A stretch of DNA of 62,978 bases from Candidatus Methanoplasma glyptotermitis (lineage in GTDB: Archaea; Thermoplasmatota; Thermoplasmata; Methanomassiliicoccales; Methanomethylophilaceae): positions 1 to 62,978 of the forward strand of contig JAIRYF010000007.1 of the NCBI GenBank assembly GCA_031267895.1, read 5' to 3'. The position numbers and the translations under genes were made by a program. Shown one piece after another: positions 21,401 to 31,271 of this stretch (its first letter is position 1; the number at the start of each line of letters is the position of its first letter). The notes under the pieces were generated by a model that searched no databases, was not told the origin of the DNA, and saw nothing but the letters and a program-made list of their open reading frames with translations.

Positions 21401-22031
21401 TCGGGCAATAGACGACTACGAGGAACGCAAGGGCAGATATGACAGCCTTATGTCGGATGTCGGCAGCCTCAAACGCAGGATGAAGGAACTCAGCGATCTG
21501 ACTGATTCTCTGAATTTCCAAAAGAAAGGACTGTTCATGGAATCGTACGATGCCGTGAACAGAAATTTCAGGGAGATATATGCCCAGCTGTCCGGAGGAG
21601 GCGAGGCATTCATGGGTCTCGAGAACGGGGACGACCCGTTCATCGGCGGTCTGACCATAAACGCGAAGCCCAAGAACGGCAAACTGCTGAGACTGGAGGC
21701 ATTGTCCGGGGGGGAAAAGTCCCTCACTGCACTTGCTTTCATTTTCGCTATCCAGGAACACCAGCCGTCTCCGTTCTATGTACTGGACGAAGTGGACATG
21801 TTCCTGGACTCGGTCAACGCCGAAATGGTGGCAAAGAGAGTCAGAGAAAGTTCGGGAAAAGCCCAATTCATACAGGTATCATTAAGGAAAGTAACACTTG
21901 CGACGGCAGATCACCTTATAGGAGTTACCAGGCCGCCGTCGGGTATAAGCAAGGTCATAATGCAGCCGGACATGGCCGAAGTATCAAAATACGAGGAAGA
22001 GGCTCTGAGAAGGCAGGAAACGAAAACGTGA
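18441..22031 (+). CDS. smc: Chromosome segregation protein SMC
   Basis: YMAVTGPNGSGKSNITDAILFVLG Walker A; LSGGEKSLTALAFIFAIQ...PFYVLDEVDMFLDSVNAEMVA; coiled coils and hinge. Confidence 0.97.
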   Translation: MYLKQIELENFKSFGGKLTIPLMEGYMAVTGPNGSGKSNITDAILFVLGPKSSKAVRAGKLTDLIFDGGKSKSKAGYTKVSLVFDNSDRIMPWDDDTVRLTRYVKISDNGTDYSSYFYVNDRKSTLTEFDGLLTKARISADGYNMVQQGDVTRIVQMGSMERRRVLDAISGIASYDADIDKASGERREAELNTERIQIVIEELEKQIEKLEKDREDAKKYIETQNLLDMARVQFTHRQLHTEEAKLDGLSEQIASLTGDIQTLNEKKESLKKEYADNDAAVKAKEREIEDRVGPEYREIKAEIEKAKINMATKKDRAERAEEEIEEQKSFGNGFEESINENLAEQKSLSESLSDILISLEGREKELAEAKAEDLKISEEMSKHGGEHTKLQNRLSELEVEIDSEEKTEHEAEVDYAKASAVTESLARSRALLDERLQSADFDIKDSEWSLNEIRRESGPHGGIEEISNKIMDLKKKEAELERQESELKEAVRRLETQYNELLAEKKVSNRVNKGDEAAAAIIGLRDKGMATGIHGTVQELAVVQPGYETALSVAAGGKMKAIVVNDDQVASDCISYLKKEKLGRVTFLPISKMAGGKPRAKAIMSSKQTEGYATDLIDYDPKYANVFWYVFQDTLVVNTLQEARALMGGVRLVTRNGELLEASGAITGGTLNQQSVLKFGAASESRLDEVSSKLRAANESMDALRTQLRGIRDGIRAMDDEMRKVSKEGLGAQAQIGQLTAKISELRKTRQQLASELSAKTEECDTKDKELAVLRKNLDDISVSLAAKRDERAEIRERITAIAPAEMQERIQKVRDSVYRLSNDVSDLRSQRSGLEAEVTGLGKQRESLEVQTMSVQKKIRENEESVSNNRKEIERIATELEALRKIETDMESGIEDLRDQKDALVGNGFRLSGERSSVQEKIETKEGIRSSHSAQVNIAAENIRQLRAEIAETKIQAELPIPSEEEIRRTIRSCENILSKIGNVNLRAIDDYEERKGRYDSLMSDVGSLKRRMKELSDLTDSLNFQKKGLFMESYDAVNRNFREIYAQLSGGGEAFMGLENGDDPFIGGLTINAKPKNGKLLRLEALSGGEKSLTALAFIFAIQEHQPSPFYVLDEVDMFLDSVNAEMVAKRVRESSGKAQFIQVSLRKVTLATADHLIGVTRPPSGISKVIMQPDMAEVSKYEEEALRRQETKT

Positions 22032-22041
22032 AAGGGATGGG

Positions 22042-22905
22042 ATGCAAATGGACGGAGAAATGAAGAGAGAGGAAATGGAGCAGCATCTGCTGTTTCACAA
22101 AGCCCTGACAGAGGACAGCGAAACATATGCCAGGATAAACGGCTATATGGACATTCTCGGGAAGGCCGGTTTGGGAGAGAAGCTGAACGATCCCGCGGAT
22201 GAGTCGGTGAGGGCGGCCTTCAGTCTCGTGCTGGATAACGGAATCGACCCGTGGGAGATAGATCTGAGCGAATTCGCGAAACTTTATTCCAGAAAGGTCG
22301 CGGAGAACAAGTTCGACATGATCGTGGCAGGCAAGCTGATGCTCATGGCCTGGAAGATCCTCAGACTTCAGTCGGAGGCGACATGTTCCAGGTCAGATGA
22401 GCCTCCGGAAGAGGAATTTTTCGATTTTTCCTTCGAAGACGAGGATGAAGCTATGGTGGTGCCGGAGATCTCCTTCAAAGAGGCGTACGGCAGGGAGACA
22501 TCCCGCCCGGTAACCATGTACGAATTGCTGGATGCTTTCGAAGAAGCGAGGGCGGAGATGGAGATCTGCCGCGAAAGAGAGAGAGTCAGAATCGAATTGA
22601 ACGAAAAACTTCCGAAGAAATTCGATAACAAAGCCCATGACGAAGATGACAAACAGGATGTCGAATTCGTATGGGGCAGAATAGTCAGGCTTGGAACCGG
22701 CCCGATACAGATCGATGAGCTGTACACCGGAGATATAATGGAAAATCTCAGAGTGTTTGTATCTGTTCTCCATCTGGTCAGAGACGGGAGACTCGGTATA
22801 TGGCAGGGATCGCTGCCGGAGGGGGAGATATTCGTGGAGATGAATGTCCCCGGAATACCGTCTGTGCTTGAGGGACGGGAAGAAGAGGCCGAGGCGGTGA
22901 GCTGA
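22042..22905 (+). CDS. scpA: Segregation and condensation protein A (ScpA kleisin)
   Basis: VLDNGIDPWEIDLSEFAKLY; directly after smc. Confidence 0.88.
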   Translation: MQMDGEMKREEMEQHLLFHKALTEDSETYARINGYMDILGKAGLGEKLNDPADESVRAAFSLVLDNGIDPWEIDLSEFAKLYSRKVAENKFDMIVAGKLMLMAWKILRLQSEATCSRSDEPPEEEFFDFSFEDEDEAMVVPEISFKEAYGRETSRPVTMYELLDAFEEARAEMEICRERERVRIELNEKLPKKFDNKAHDEDDKQDVEFVWGRIVRLGTGPIQIDELYTGDIMENLRVFVSVLHLVRDGRLGIWQGSLPEGEIFVEMNVPGIPSVLEGREEEAEAVS

Positions 22906-22906
22906 G

Positions 22907-23407
22907 GTGAATGAGAGGGGCGCAGTCGAGGCGGCACTCTTCTCAAGCTCGGAAAAGATCGGTGTTTCCGGTATAGCCGAGAAGACAGGACTTCCGGAAG
23001 CCGAAATAAGACATGCGCTGAAAGATCTCAGACGGGAGTACGATGAGCGCGATTCTGCGATAATGATCGCAAAGATCGGGAATGAGTACCGTATGATGCT
23101 CAGGACAGAGTATACGGATTATGCGGGGAAGTTCGCAAAAGCCGAAATGACGGGAGGCATGATGCGTACTCTCAGCACAATAGCATACAATCAGCCGGTC
23201 CTCCAGTCCGAACTGTTCAAAACCCGCGGTGCCAGAACGTACGACGATGTACATGCGCTGATCGATATGGATATGGTATCCGGCAAGAGATCCGGCCAAA
23301 CGCTGGAACTCACAACGACAAAGAAGTTCTCCGAATATTTCGGAATCGGAAGCACCAGGATATCCGACATAAAGAAATGGATCGAATCCCAGGCCAAGAA
23401 TATGTGA
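22907..23407 (+). CDS. scpB: Segregation and condensation protein B (ScpB)
   Basis: VEAALFSSSEKIGVSGIAEKTGL...ALKDLRREYDERDSAIMIAKIGNEYRMMLR...LSTIAYNQPVLQSEL. Confidence 0.9.
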   Translation: MNERGAVEAALFSSSEKIGVSGIAEKTGLPEAEIRHALKDLRREYDERDSAIMIAKIGNEYRMMLRTEYTDYAGKFAKAEMTGGMMRTLSTIAYNQPVLQSELFKTRGARTYDDVHALIDMDMVSGKRSGQTLELTTTKKFSEYFGIGSTRISDIKKWIESQAKNM

Positions 23408-23742
23408 TCGGCCGAGGTCGAAACCTCAGCATAATGCGAATACTTTCCGAAGTTCCGTACCTCGGCGAATTTCCCGGGATGCACATCGGACTGCCGGCCG
23501 CACCTGTGCGTGCGCGGCCCTACTGCAACCAATTCATTCTCATGGTTATCGGGCCGGCAGACGGCACATGCTGTGTATTGTCTGTCCATTGGTTTCGGCA
23601 TCGGACGCGGTGCGGTTTCAAGCTGTGCCGGCACCTTGGAAAGAGGTCCGCAGAGGCACTGTGTACGGGCATGAGGATTTATCGGACGAGACAGGGCCGG
23701 CACCCGTTCCTCCTGGGAAAAGCTTTTTTAATCAGGCACCCC

Positions 23743-23982
23743 ATGGTCGGGTCTGATAACATGGTGATGCCACACGCGCTGCTGGAAAAGTCCTTGGATA
23801 AGCGGGTCTCGCTCCTTCTCAAAGACGGAAGGATACTGGAAGGCAAGCTTGCGGGTTTCGATGAGTATATGAATATGGTTTTGGACGAAACCGCAGAAAA
23901 TAACGCGGTCGGCGAGGAAGAGAGGCGTCTGGGCACGGTAGTGCTCCGCGGCAACAATGTCGTAAGTATTTCCATCCTTTGA
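23743..23982 (+). CDS. Archaeal Sm-like (LSm) protein; start uncertain
   Basis: ALLEKSLDKRVSLLLKDGRILEGKLAGFDEYMNMVLDE...GTVVLRGNNVVSISI Sm1/Sm2 motifs; listed 201-aa ORF is overextended. Confidence 0.9.
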   Translation: MVGSDNMVMPHALLEKSLDKRVSLLLKDGRILEGKLAGFDEYMNMVLDETAENNAVGEEERRLGTVVLRGNNVVSISIL

Positions 23983-24023
23983 CGGATATGCCGTTACGGT
24001 GAGACATCGGGAAAGGTGAGCCT

Positions 24024-25658
24024 ATGTCCGTGTTCGAATGGATAAACAGGATTTCCGATGATGAACGGTCAAGGAAGGCGTGGTTCTCCCTCGTCTGTCT
24101 GGTGTTCGCGGTACTGGTGATAATTCCGTCGGTTTTTGTCATCCTGAAGATGTTCACGGAGTGGGGCATCGTGAGCGAGGTCTTCGGGGACCCCGTGACT
24201 ATGTCCGTGATAACGAGTGCTCTGTGGAACTCGTTCAGCATAGCCTGTATCGTTACGGTGATCGATGTGGCCGTCGGTATACCGATGGCCTGGATAATGG
24301 TCAGGAAACAATTCAAAGGAAAAAAATATCTGGATACACTCATGGATATGCCCCTGGCATTCCCCACAGCGGTATTGGGTATCTCTGTTGTTATGTTCTG
24401 GGGTGCCCCGGAGGGCATAACTATACCGGGACTCGGACTCATCGTATCTCCGTACATAATGTTGATTCTGCTTCATACGATATTCACATACCCATACATG
24501 GTAAGGTCTCTGTCGGCAATCCTCGAGCAGATCGAACCCAACTACGAAACTGCCGCAATGACTCTCTCCGCATCAAGATTCACTGCGGTGAGAACGATCA
24601 CCCTCCCTCTTTTCCGGGCGGGCCTTGTTACTGGCACTATACTTTGCTTCGCGAGATCTCTTTCAGAGACCGGAGGGACGCTCATAGCTCTGCAGATGAT
24701 GGGAGTGGGATCGTTATTCTTCACAGGGCCGACCTTCATCGCCTACATGAAAACCGAATACGGCACCGATGCCGCAATGGGATCTATGATTCTGATAAGT
24801 GTTCTGATGATAGTATTGGCACTGATTCTGCTGGTGGTCGTGAAGGTACTGATAATGAGATTCAGGATACCTGTTAAGAAAGTGTGGCCGAAATTCGGGA
24901 GGTTCGTCAGCAGAGGTGCGATGCCGAAACTGAAGGATACGGTTTCCGTGATGTTTCTTGCGGTTGTTGTACTCCTTCCCACTTTCTATATCTTCACGTA
25001 TCTGACTCAGCCAATGGCCGACATAGATTTCGGTGCGCTGCTGTATTCGACCGGGATATCCTTCCTGATAGCGGGTGTCGCGGTCGTTTTCAATATGGTG
25101 TTCGGTATTCCGGTGGCTCTGTACATAGCAAGGAAAAGACACACCAAATCCGGAAAAATTCTGGATAGTCTTGTCAATGTGCCGCTGATAATACCGACCA
25201 CCGCGCTGGGATTCTCCCTTGCACTGTTCTGGGGAAGCATATATGCAGGGGATTCCATGGGTCTTCTGATGGTGATACTCGGCCATATAGCGTTCACGTT
25301 CCCGCTGGTCGTAAGAAACGTGACAGGTGCCGTGGAAGAAGTTGATATTTCATATGAAGAAGTGGCCATGACTCTGGGAGCAAAACCGTTCCAGGCTTTT
25401 TCGAAAGTGCTGATGCCGATAATAAAGTCATCAGTCATCGCCGGAGCGATACTTGCGTTCACGAGAAGTCTCGGGGAGACGGGTGCGACTGTTGCAATAA
25501 GCGATTCGGTGGAGACAGTCCCGGTGTATATAATGGGGCTGATAAGTGCAAACCGCTATTCTGAGGCGGCATTCTGTTCGATAGTACTCATTGCGATATG
25601 TTTCGCATTCATGCTTGCGGTAAGGATCGCAGTGAACAGAGGTGGCAGCCGTGCCTGA
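24024..25658 (+). CDS. ABC transporter permease, two fused permease domains (FbpB/ThiP/molybdate-like)
   Basis: Two copies of the BPD_transp_1 EAA-type loop (YETAAMTLSASRFTAVRTITLPLFRAG; YEEVAMTLGAKPFQAFSKVLMPIIKSS). Confidence 0.9.
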   Translation: MSVFEWINRISDDERSRKAWFSLVCLVFAVLVIIPSVFVILKMFTEWGIVSEVFGDPVTMSVITSALWNSFSIACIVTVIDVAVGIPMAWIMVRKQFKGKKYLDTLMDMPLAFPTAVLGISVVMFWGAPEGITIPGLGLIVSPYIMLILLHTIFTYPYMVRSLSAILEQIEPNYETAAMTLSASRFTAVRTITLPLFRAGLVTGTILCFARSLSETGGTLIALQMMGVGSLFFTGPTFIAYMKTEYGTDAAMGSMILISVLMIVLALILLVVVKVLIMRFRIPVKKVWPKFGRFVSRGAMPKLKDTVSVMFLAVVVLLPTFYIFTYLTQPMADIDFGALLYSTGISFLIAGVAVVFNMVFGIPVALYIARKRHTKSGKILDSLVNVPLIIPTTALGFSLALFWGSIYAGDSMGLLMVILGHIAFTFPLVVRNVTGAVEEVDISYEEVAMTLGAKPFQAFSKVLMPIIKSSVIAGAILAFTRSLGETGATVAISDSVETVPVYIMGLISANRYSEAAFCSIVLIAICFAFMLAVRIAVNRGGSRA

Positions 25659-26781
25659 AATCGTACTTGACAGTCTTCAGAAAAACTTCGGTAGCTGTTC
25701 TGCGGCGGATGGACTGTCGCTGAAAGTAAAAGACGGGGAGTACCTGTGCATACTCGGACCGACGGGTTCCGGTAAGACAACGTGTCTCAGGATGATATGC
25801 GGACTCACGAAACCCGACGGCGGAAGGGTATTGTTCGACGGGATCGACGTGACGGATGTACCTGTCAGCGAGAGAAGGGCAACAATGCTTTCGCAGGTCT
25901 ATTCCCTGTTTCCGTCGAAGACAGTCTACGGGAATGTAATGTTCTCGCCGCAGATCAAAGAATGGGACGAAGAAACATCGAAACAACTCGTAAAAAGCAT
26001 GATAAAGATGGTCCACATGGAGGGCAAAGCGAATGCTTACCCGCGTGAGCTGAGCGGCGGACAGCAGCAGAGGACCGCCCTCGCAAGGGCCCTGGCATCC
26101 GATTCGGATATTCTGCTTCTGGACGAACCCCTCAGGGCACTTGACGCAAGACTGAGACTGGAACTCAGACAGGAGCTGAGATCGCTGGTCAAAGAGATGG
26201 GATTGACCGCAATACATGTGACACACGATCAGGATGAGGCACTGGAGATGGCAGACCGTATCGCCGTGATAAGAAACGGACGGATAGTCCAGGCAGGGAC
26301 GCCGATGGAGGTGTTTCAGGATCCCAAAACGCCTTTCGTGGCAAATTTTGTGGGAAGATCCAACATATTTACAGGAAAAATATCGTCCGTATGCGATGAC
26401 TTTACAGAGGTCGTACTGGATAACGGTACTCTGATCAAAGCCCGCAGAACCGAGATCCCGGAGGGAACCGATGTGGCGGTAGCGGTAAAGATCGGATCCA
26501 CAAGGATACCTGCAATCGTGAGTCCGACAGAGGAAAAGCCCGAACCGGAAACACCTCATGGATTCTTCAGAGGAAGAGTTGAGAGGATACTGTACGAGGG
26601 CGCGACTGTAACGATAGAGGTAGATACGAAAGACGCAGGCCTGATATCATCGAAACTTCCTAACAGGAGGTATGACGATTACGAAATCGGCGACGAAGTA
26701 ATGGTCACATGGATGCCTGAAAAAGCCAATATTTTTGCGATATCTCCCAGAGAAATAGACGAGGAACTGAGGCTGGACTGA
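25642..26781 (+). CDS. ABC transporter ATP-binding protein
   Basis: GPTGSGKTT Walker A, LSGGQQQRTALARALASDSDILLLDEP. Confidence 0.95.
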   Translation: MAAVPEIVLDSLQKNFGSCSAADGLSLKVKDGEYLCILGPTGSGKTTCLRMICGLTKPDGGRVLFDGIDVTDVPVSERRATMLSQVYSLFPSKTVYGNVMFSPQIKEWDEETSKQLVKSMIKMVHMEGKANAYPRELSGGQQQRTALARALASDSDILLLDEPLRALDARLRLELRQELRSLVKEMGLTAIHVTHDQDEALEMADRIAVIRNGRIVQAGTPMEVFQDPKTPFVANFVGRSNIFTGKISSVCDDFTEVVLDNGTLIKARRTEIPEGTDVAVAVKIGSTRIPAIVSPTEEKPEPETPHGFFRGRVERILYEGATVTIEVDTKDAGLISSKLPNRRYDDYEIGDEVMVTWMPEKANIFAISPREIDEELRLD

Positions 26782-26782
26782 T

Positions 26783-27865
26783 ATGAAGATAAGGCTGGAA
26801 AATATCTCAATGAAGTTCGGGGACCTCTATGCCGTCAGGAACATAAGCCTGTCTGTTGCGAAGGGCGAATACCTTACGGTCCTGGGTCCGTCCGGATGCG
26901 GCAAGACCACTCTGATAAAGGTTATTTCAGGGATATGGAAACCAACGGAAGGAAGAGTAACGGTGGACGGAGAAGACGTGACCGACATACCGATGGAGGA
27001 CAGAGACACAGGGTATGTGTTCCAGAACATAGCACTGTTCCCCAACATGACAATAATGGATAACGTAGGGTACAGTCAGAGGGTCAAGGACACATCTTCT
27101 GACGAAGCGAATCGGATATCCAAGGATCATCTGGAATTAGTGAAGATGTTCGACCGTGCCGGAATGTTCCCGTCCGAACTGTCCGGCGGAGAGCAGCAGA
27201 AGGTTGCCATAGCAAGAGCGCTGGCATCGGGGTCGAAAATGCTGATGCTCGACGAACCCCTGTCGGCTCTGGATGCACGCGTGCGTGTCGAACTCAGATA
27301 TGAATTGAGAAGACTGGTCAAAAAACTGGGGATAACGGTCCTGCATGTTACACACGATCAGGAGGAGGCGATGTCCGTATCCGACAGAATTCTGCTGATG
27401 AGGGCGGGGGGGATACAGGAGGTCGGGACCCCCCTCAATATGTACAGAAATCCCGGATCAATATTCGCAGCTTATTTCATAGGAGAGACGAATCTGATGG
27501 AATGTACAGTCTCCGGAAAAACAAAAACGGGGAAGACCACTGTCAGACTGAGAGGAGGGCAGGTTGTAAGGGTATCGAAATCCGGCTTCAAGGCCGGAGA
27601 CCCCGTTGTAATATCCGTCCGCCCAGAGAATGTATATACGGCGAACGACGGTCTCGGAGCAGAGATAATCGGAGCGGTGTTTATGGGCACCTATTGGAAA
27701 ATAAGGACACTTGCCGAGACCACAGACTACATAGACTACTATGTGTCATCAAACGACGAGGTGCCCAAAATAGGCAGCAAAGTGCACCTCGTGTTCAACA
27801 AGAAGGCGACAAAAGTCTTTGCGAGACCGAAAGAGGGACTGGAAGAGGCGATCAAACTTGAATGA
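26783..27865 (+). CDS. ABC transporter ATP-binding protein (second)
   Basis: GPSGCGKTT, LSGGEQQKVAIARALASGSKMLMLDEP. Confidence 0.95.
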   Translation: MKIRLENISMKFGDLYAVRNISLSVAKGEYLTVLGPSGCGKTTLIKVISGIWKPTEGRVTVDGEDVTDIPMEDRDTGYVFQNIALFPNMTIMDNVGYSQRVKDTSSDEANRISKDHLELVKMFDRAGMFPSELSGGEQQKVAIARALASGSKMLMLDEPLSALDARVRVELRYELRRLVKKLGITVLHVTHDQEEAMSVSDRILLMRAGGIQEVGTPLNMYRNPGSIFAAYFIGETNLMECTVSGKTKTGKTTVRLRGGQVVRVSKSGFKAGDPVVISVRPENVYTANDGLGAEIIGAVFMGTYWKIRTLAETTDYIDYYVSSNDEVPKIGSKVHLVFNKKATKVFARPKEGLEEAIKLE

Positions 27866-27878
27866 AAAGAGAGGTATA

Positions 27879-28535
27879 ATGGGATGGTTTTCCAAGAGGA
27901 AGGAAGAGACGGTCAGAATGGGTTCCAGAAGCCATGGTCTGGTAGTTTTGGATGCGGTCACGGAGCTTGACCTGGCACTCATTGCTATAGGCAGGGGCGA
28001 CCAAGTTGATGCCATGAAATGCATCGAGAGGCTTATGATCTCCGAAAGGGAGGCGGACAAGATCGAGGACAGGCTGTGTGCAGATGTTTCGGGAGGGGAA
28101 CTGAGTGTACAGGAGAGAGAAGACCTTATTCACTTCATAAGGAAAATGGATCAGATCGCCAATTGGTCCAAAGAAGGTGCGATACACATACAGCTTCTGA
28201 AAGAGACCAATGCCCTCGTCCCGGAAAACATATGGCTGGAAATCGGAAAAATGTCGGCCGAACTTATACCGGCGGTCAGACATCTCGTCAAAGTTGTAGA
28301 AAACATGGATTCGGATTCTCCGGATACGCTCAGAAACATCGAGGCGGTCTACGATCAGGAAAAAATAATTGACGGACTGTACTTTTCATGTACGAAACAG
28401 GTTCACCTGTCGCCTATGGACCCGCGAGCCGTCATGCTCACCAGAGAACTCATATTTTCACTGGAGATGGCTGCCGATGCCTGCAAAACATGTGCGGATA
28501 CAGTATCCATAATGCTGGCTGCGAGGAGGATGTAA
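27879..28535 (+). CDS. DUF47/PhoU-like protein
   Basis: ERLMISEREADKIEDRLCADV helical PhoU-like repeat pattern; ATG 27879. Confidence 0.78.
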   Translation: MGWFSKRKEETVRMGSRSHGLVVLDAVTELDLALIAIGRGDQVDAMKCIERLMISEREADKIEDRLCADVSGGELSVQEREDLIHFIRKMDQIANWSKEGAIHIQLLKETNALVPENIWLEIGKMSAELIPAVRHLVKVVENMDSDSPDTLRNIEAVYDQEKIIDGLYFSCTKQVHLSPMDPRAVMLTRELIFSLEMAADACKTCADTVSIMLAARRM

Positions 28536-28536
28536 G

Positions 28537-29886
28537 TTGCCGGAGAGGCTCTTCGGAACCAACGGGATCAGAGGTGTCATCAACGCCGATATGACCTCGG
28601 ATCTGGCACTCCGGGTGGGAAAGGCGATAGGAGTTGTGATGGGCGGCACTTTGGCAATAGCCACGGATACAAGGACATCCGCAGATATGATAAAGACGGC
28701 AGTGTCATCCGGGATAATGTCAGTGGGAGTGAAAGTCCTGGACCTTGGGGTCCTGCCGACTCCTGCGGTACAGTACTATGTGAAGATGCACGATAATGTC
28801 AACGGAGGTGTGATGATCACAGCCTCCCACAACCCTCCTCAGTTCAATGGAATAAAATGCATATCGGCCGACGGAACAGAGGCAAGCCGGGAAGAAGAGC
28901 AGCTGATCGAAGCACGACATTCCGAGGAAATACCGTGTGCTCCCTGGGATTCGGTGGAGGGCATGCACAGGATCGGAGGAGCAGGAGAAGAGTACGTGGA
29001 TGCCGTGATATCCAAGGTTGATTCCGAGGCAATAAAAAAAGCGGGACTCAAAGCATGTCTGGATTGCGCGAACGGTGCGGCATGCGAGACATCCCCTCTC
29101 CTCCTCAAAAAGCTGAATGTGAGGGCGATAACTCTCAACTGCAATCCTCAGGGGGAGTTCCCCGGACATCTCAGCGAACCCACGGAAGAAAATCTCAAAG
29201 ATCTGATTTCTCTGACGCAGGCCACAGGTTCCGATCTGGGAATAGCTCACGATGGTGATGCGGACCGATGCGTATTCATAACCAGCGACGGAAAGTTCGT
29301 CAGCGGAGACAAAAGCTTGGCACTCATATCGAAGTATGTCCTGTCAAAGGAGAAAGGACTCGTCGTGACTCCGATCAGTTCTTCATCTCTTGTCGGAGAG
29401 GTCGTAAGGGAGTCGGGCGGCAAGACAGAGTACACCGCCGTGGGTTCGCCGGTGGTAGCCAGAAGGATGATCGAAACCGGTGCCGTGTTCGGCGGGGAGG
29501 AAAACGGGGGATTGATCTTCCCGGAAATGCAATACTGCAGAGACGGAGCAATGACGATCGCGAAGATGCTGGAGTGCATAGTGAAAGAAGCCCCCCTTAA
29601 CAGTCAGATATCGAAACTTCCGGTGTATCATACGGTCAAAGCAAAGATCGAATGCCCTGATGACATGAAGAAACATGTTCTCGAATATTTGGCAAACGCG
29701 AGTGCCGGGGCAAAGACAGACAGCACAGACGGTATAAAGATAATATTTGATGACGGATGGGTGCTGGCCAGGCCCTCGGGAACAGAACCGATATTCAGAA
29801 TATATTCCGAATCGAAGGACGAAGAGGCTGCGAGGAGCAGGGCAGATAAATATGAAACTCTTGCAAGGGAGTACCTGAATCACTGA
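28537..29886 (+). CDS. glmM: Phosphoglucosamine mutase / phosphomannomutase
   Basis: LFGTNGIRGVIN, GGVMITASHNPPQFNGIK, IAHDGDADRCVFIT, ARPSGTEPIFRIYSE. Confidence 0.95.
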   Translation: MPERLFGTNGIRGVINADMTSDLALRVGKAIGVVMGGTLAIATDTRTSADMIKTAVSSGIMSVGVKVLDLGVLPTPAVQYYVKMHDNVNGGVMITASHNPPQFNGIKCISADGTEASREEEQLIEARHSEEIPCAPWDSVEGMHRIGGAGEEYVDAVISKVDSEAIKKAGLKACLDCANGAACETSPLLLKKLNVRAITLNCNPQGEFPGHLSEPTEENLKDLISLTQATGSDLGIAHDGDADRCVFITSDGKFVSGDKSLALISKYVLSKEKGLVVTPISSSSLVGEVVRESGGKTEYTAVGSPVVARRMIETGAVFGGEENGGLIFPEMQYCRDGAMTIAKMLECIVKEAPLNSQISKLPVYHTVKAKIECPDDMKKHVLEYLANASAGAKTDSTDGIKIIFDDGWVLARPSGTEPIFRIYSESKDEEAARSRADKYETLAREYLNH

Positions 29887-29887
29887 T

Positions 29888-30745
29888 TCAGAGAAGGCTC
29901 TTGGCGCGGACAGCAAGGGCCTCGTTTATGAATCTGGCCGCAAGTACAGACGTTATGCCCGAAGGATCGGCGGGGGGACAGACCTCGGTAACATCAAAGC
30001 CTACAAGCCTCTCCCCGATGATATTGATTGCTTTCTTCACATCTGCGGGGTCAAGACCGAAAGGCTCCGGTGTGCCGGTTCCGGGTGCGAATGCCGGATC
30101 TATGCCGTCAATATCCAGGGAAAGGTATACACGCTCGCTTCTGATGGTTTCCAGGGCGGTTTTCACTGCCCATACGATTCCCTTGTCCTTGATCTCAAAG
30201 GAGGTTATATGCTGAACGATATCGTCTCTCTGCAGCTCTTCTCTGGAGATCGACCTGACACCCAAGGAGAAAACATTATCGAGGCCCAGATGTTCGGCGG
30301 CACGTCTCGTGACACACGCATGGCTGTATTCTGTTCCCAGATATTCGTCCCTGGAGTCGAGGTGAGCATCTATTGTTATGAGGGCGACATCTTTCCCGAA
30401 ACATCTGATTATCGGTATGTTCACGGAGTGTTCTCCGCCCATCGCGACGGTGAATTTCCCGTCTTTTACCGCCCGTGACATGAAAAACTCAACTTCGTCC
30501 ATCATATCTTCAGGCAGGAAGGAATCCTCACAGTTCCCCTGATCGAATACGTTCATTCTGGGAAGATCCGCACCGTGCTCGAAAAGGGTCTCTTCGAAAT
30601 TATACGATGCCCGCCGTATGTGGAAAGGTGCCTCCCTGGCACCCGCCCTGAAACTTGATGTTCTGTCATAAGGGATGCCCAGTATGAAAGCATCGGCGGA
30701 ACCGTAGTCCGATTCTGCCCCCGCATAGGATATCCCGTACGGCAC
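29888..30745 (-). CDS. speB: Agmatinase (ureohydrolase family)
   Basis: GGEHSVNIP, ITIDAHLDSRDEY, YLSLDIDGIDPAFAPGTGTPEP. Confidence 0.95.
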   Translation of the reverse strand: MPYGISYAGAESDYGSADAFILGIPYDRTSSFRAGAREAPFHIRRASYNFEETLFEHGADLPRMNVFDQGNCEDSFLPEDMMDEVEFFMSRAVKDGKFTVAMGGEHSVNIPIIRCFGKDVALITIDAHLDSRDEYLGTEYSHACVTRRAAEHLGLDNVFSLGVRSISREELQRDDIVQHITSFEIKDKGIVWAVKTALETIRSERVYLSLDIDGIDPAFAPGTGTPEPFGLDPADVKKAINIIGERLVGFDVTEVCPPADPSGITSVLAARFINEALAVRAKSLL

Positions 30746-30754
30746 ACTATCATC

Positions 30755-31132
30755 TCACAGAAGCTTGTTCCTTCCCATTGCGACAAGGTACATGACTTCT
30801 CCGCCTTCATCGAGACTGCCCTCGTGATCCGCGTTGATAGCCATCGAAAACGTTTCGAAAGTCTCAAGATCCATTATCTGGACCTCTCCGCCCTGTATTG
30901 ACAGAACCTGCCCTTTTCTTTTATCTATCTGGGGGACCTGTACCTTTGTGCTGACCGGGGCATTTATCGACTTCTTTGAACCCGTAAAAATATCGGCAGC
31001 CTCGATATTGGCCTTTGCAGACCCATGTTTCCCCGGCTTTGACGTGCTGATAGATATTATTTTGCATGGGGACTCGTCAATGTTGACATACCTCCCTACT
31101 TTCAGCTCCCTGATCTCCTTCATTTCCCACAT
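30755..31132 (-). CDS. eif5A: Translation initiation factor 5A
   Basis: CKIISISTSKPGKHGSAKANIEAADIFTG hypusination loop. Confidence 0.96.
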   Translation of the reverse strand: MWEMKEIRELKVGRYVNIDESPCKIISISTSKPGKHGSAKANIEAADIFTGSKKSINAPVSTKVQVPQIDKRKGQVLSIQGGEVQIMDLETFETFSMAINADHEGSLDEGGEVMYLVAMGRNKLL

Positions 31133-31271
31133 ATTATCACCTTGTATACGCCGCCGATCGGCAATCATGCTCATCCCGAGTCTTATAGTGGACTGAGGGA
31201 CCGATAGCGGCCGCATCTTTATCGCATGCTCCCTATCCTTCTTACACTTAAATATATTTTGCGAGCAAAGA

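Noticed and set aside
21705-21716. G7 run in smc and a similar G7 run near 27406 in an ABC ATPase as further phase-variable sites
   Set aside because: Both encode conserved or plausible in-frame residues (LSGGEK; RAGGIQ) and are much shorter than the 11-12 nt tracts.
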